From: Solirubrobacteraceae bacterium
GTDB lineage: Bacteria > Actinomycetota > Thermoleophilia > Solirubrobacterales > Solirubrobacteraceae
Direction of reading: 5' to 3'
DNA length: 23,867 bases
NCBI GenBank assembly: GCA_016462245.1
Contig: JAEMTR010000007.1
Span: 1 to 23,867, forward strand
The notes under the pieces are model-generated. The model made no database searches, was not told where the DNA came from, and saw only the letters and a list, made by a program, of their open reading frames with translations. The position numbers were made by a program, and so were the translations under genes. Of this stretch, positions 22,556 to 23,867 are shown piece by piece. Numbering within the stretch: position 1 is the first letter of the stretch; each line of letters begins with the position of its first letter.

Positions 22556-23867
22556 TTAGTAGCGGTAGCTGTCTGGCTTGTACGGGCCCTCGACCGGCAC
22601 GCCGATGTAAGCGGCTTGGTCGTCACGCAGCTCTGTCAGGTTGATGTTCAGCGCGTCAAGGTGGAGCCGCGCGACCTTCTCATCAAGGTGCTTAGGCAGC
22701 ACGTAGACCTGCTTTTCGTACTGATCGTTCTTCGTGAACAGTTCGATCTGAGCGATCGTCTGGTTCGTGAACGAGGCCGACATCACGAATGACGGATGGC
22801 CGGTCGCGTTGCCGAGGTTCAGCAGGCGCCCTTCCGAGAGCATGATGATCGAGTTGCCGCCGGGGAAGATCCACTCGTCGACCTGCGGCTTGATGTTGTT
22901 GCGCTCGATTCCGCTCAGCTCCATCAGCCCGGCGATGTCGATCTCATTATCGAAGTGACCGATGTTGCCGACGATCGCTTGATGCTTCATCCGCCCCATC
23001 TGCTCGACCGTGATGATGTCGCGGTTGCCGGTCGTCGTGATGAAGATGTCGGCGCTCTCGAGATTGTTCTCGAGCGTGTCGACCTGGTAGCCCTGCATTG
23101 AGGCTTGGAGCGCGCAGATCGGGTCGATCTCGGTGACGATCACGCGGGCACCCTGTGCGCGCAGCGATTCAGCCGAACCCTTACCGACGTCGCCGAAGCC
23201 GCAGACGACGGCCGTCTTACCGGCCAGCATCACGTCGGTGGCGCGGAAGATGCCGTCAACTAGCGAGTGGCGGCAGCCGTAGAGGTTGTCGAACTTCGAC
23301 TTCGTGACTGAGTCGTTGACGTTGATCGCGGGGAACAGCAGGTCGCCGTTCTCAGCCATCTGCGTTAGGCGCAGAACGCCGGTCGTCGTCTCTTCCGTCA
23401 CACCCTTGATGCCAGCGGCAATCTTCGTGTAGCGCTGAGCGTCCTCGGTCAGCGAGCGCTGCAGCAGTCCAAGGAATACTTGGAACTCTTCCGACTCAGC
23501 GTCGTCCGGGTTGGGAACTGCGCCGGCGGCTTCGTACTCGCGGCCCTTGTGGACCAGCATCGTCGCGTCGCCACCGTCGTCGAGGATCATGTTCGGGCCA
23601 CCGTCAGGCCAGTTGACGGCCTCCTCAGTGCACCACCAGTACTCCTCCAGCGTCTCACCCTTCCAAGCGAAGACAGGAACGCCGGTTGGCTGGTCGACGG
23701 TTCCTTCAGGCCCAACGACAACCGCGGCTGCGGCGTGGTCCTGGGTCGAGAAGATGTTGCATGAGCACCAACGAACCTCGGCGCCGAGCGCGACCAGCGT
23801 TTCGATCAGCACGGCGGTCTGGATCGTCATGTGCAGCGAGCCGGTGATGCGGGCCCCCTTCAGCGGC
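22556..23867 (-). CDS. ahcY: Adenosylhomocysteinase (canonical long type), 5' end outside window
   Basis: The enzyme reversibly cleaves S-adenosylhomocysteine to adenosine and homocysteine, using bound NAD and relieving inhibition of methyltransferases. The frame is open to the right edge: codons beyond the Met at 23830 read PLKGARITGSLH, family sequence, so that Met is internal (TGSLHMTIQTAVL). Visible are CNIFSTQDHAAAA, MILDDGGDATML, VTEETTTGVLRL, NDSVTKSKFDNLYGC with the Lys/Asp dyad intact, GFGDVGKGSA, TEIDPICALQ, GNIGHFDNEID, NATGHPSFVMS and the C-terminal YKPDSYRY whose Lys/Tyr bind NAD of the partner subunit. The long insert (PEGTVDQPTGVPVFAWKGET region and EFQVFLGLLQ) is present. About 436 residues lie in the window; about 40 are missing. 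The stop is ten bases before the proposed start of the second homologue. Confidence 0.98.
   Translation of the reverse strand, partial: PLKGARITGSLHMTIQTAVLIETLVALGAEVRWCSCNIFSTQDHAAAAVVVGPEGTVDQPTGVPVFAWKGETLEEYWWCTEEAVNWPDGGPNMILDDGGDATMLVHKGREYEAAGAVPNPDDAESEEFQVFLGLLQRSLTEDAQRYTKIAAGIKGVTEETTTGVLRLTQMAENGDLLFPAINVNDSVTKSKFDNLYGCRHSLVDGIFRATDVMLAGKTAVVCGFGDVGKGSAESLRAQGARVIVTEIDPICALQASMQGYQVDTLENNLESADIFITTTGNRDIITVEQMGRMKHQAIVGNIGHFDNEIDIAGLMELSGIERNNIKPQVDEWIFPGGNSIIMLSEGRLLNLGNATGHPSFVMSASFTNQTIAQIELFTKNDQYEKQVYVLPKHLDEKVARLHLDALNINLTELRDDQAAYIGVPVEGPYKPDSYRY

Noticed and set aside
22546..22626. ATG start at 22626 for the second SAH hydrolase
   Set aside because: It would overlap the conserved C-terminus of the upstream ahcY by 71 bases and add 27 residues unlike the family; the GGAG-CTG arrangement explains the start better.

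Overview
The window is GC-rich, densely packed bacterial chromosome. There are 17 protein genes, two of them cut by the window edges, and no gap between genes longer than about 90 bases. I see no rRNA, tRNA, CRISPR array, insertion sequence or prophage. Gene content and order suggest a GC-rich Gram-positive, most likely an actinobacterium. The series comF, hpf, secA, prfB, ftsE, ftsX, ctpA, rnr, smpB is the classic Gram-positive secretion/division cluster. The sigma factor with a long C-terminal tail recalls Thermoleophilia (Solirubrobacterales-like), but that lower rank is an impression from memory, not a measurement.

Layout. (1) 3-2185, plus: the end of an M3 oligoendopeptidase (pepF) and an overlapping short-chain dehydrogenase. 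(2) 2190-7569, minus: ftsE, ftsX, ctpA, rnr, smpB in transcription order, tightly spaced. It couples FtsEX cell-wall hydrolase control and a membrane-anchored S41 protease with RNase R and SmpB, which act together in trans-translation. (3) 7656-10406, plus: an M16 zinc peptidase, then an ECF sigma factor with a long Pro/Ser/Lys/Asp repeat tail. (4) 10443-18942, minus: comF, hpf, secA, prfB, a PLP-dependent Orn/Lys/Arg-type decarboxylase, nadC, nadA in transcription order; from prfB to nadA the genes overlap or nearly touch. (5) 19005-19862, plus: a seven-helix CtaG-like cytochrome oxidase assembly protein. (6) 19859 to the right edge, minus: canonical adenosylhomocysteinase, a second divergent archaeal-type adenosylhomocysteinase homologue, and a eukaryotic-type UDPGP-family uridylyltransferase.

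Most of the window is housekeeping. The points most worth a second look are: the tandem SAH-hydrolase pair, whose second member keeps most of the active site but has lost the Lys/Asp dyad of the substrate pocket and seems to start at CTG; the sigma factor with a repeat-built tail and no anti-sigma neighbour; a prfB that has lost its autoregulatory frameshift but keeps what looks like the repaired site (CTT-GAC); a diverged 36-bp duplication of the comF 3' end in front of hpf; and the split of the ancestral secA-prfB / ftsE-ftsX cluster by a block of metabolic and regulatory genes. I did not find a clearly new multi-gene system.
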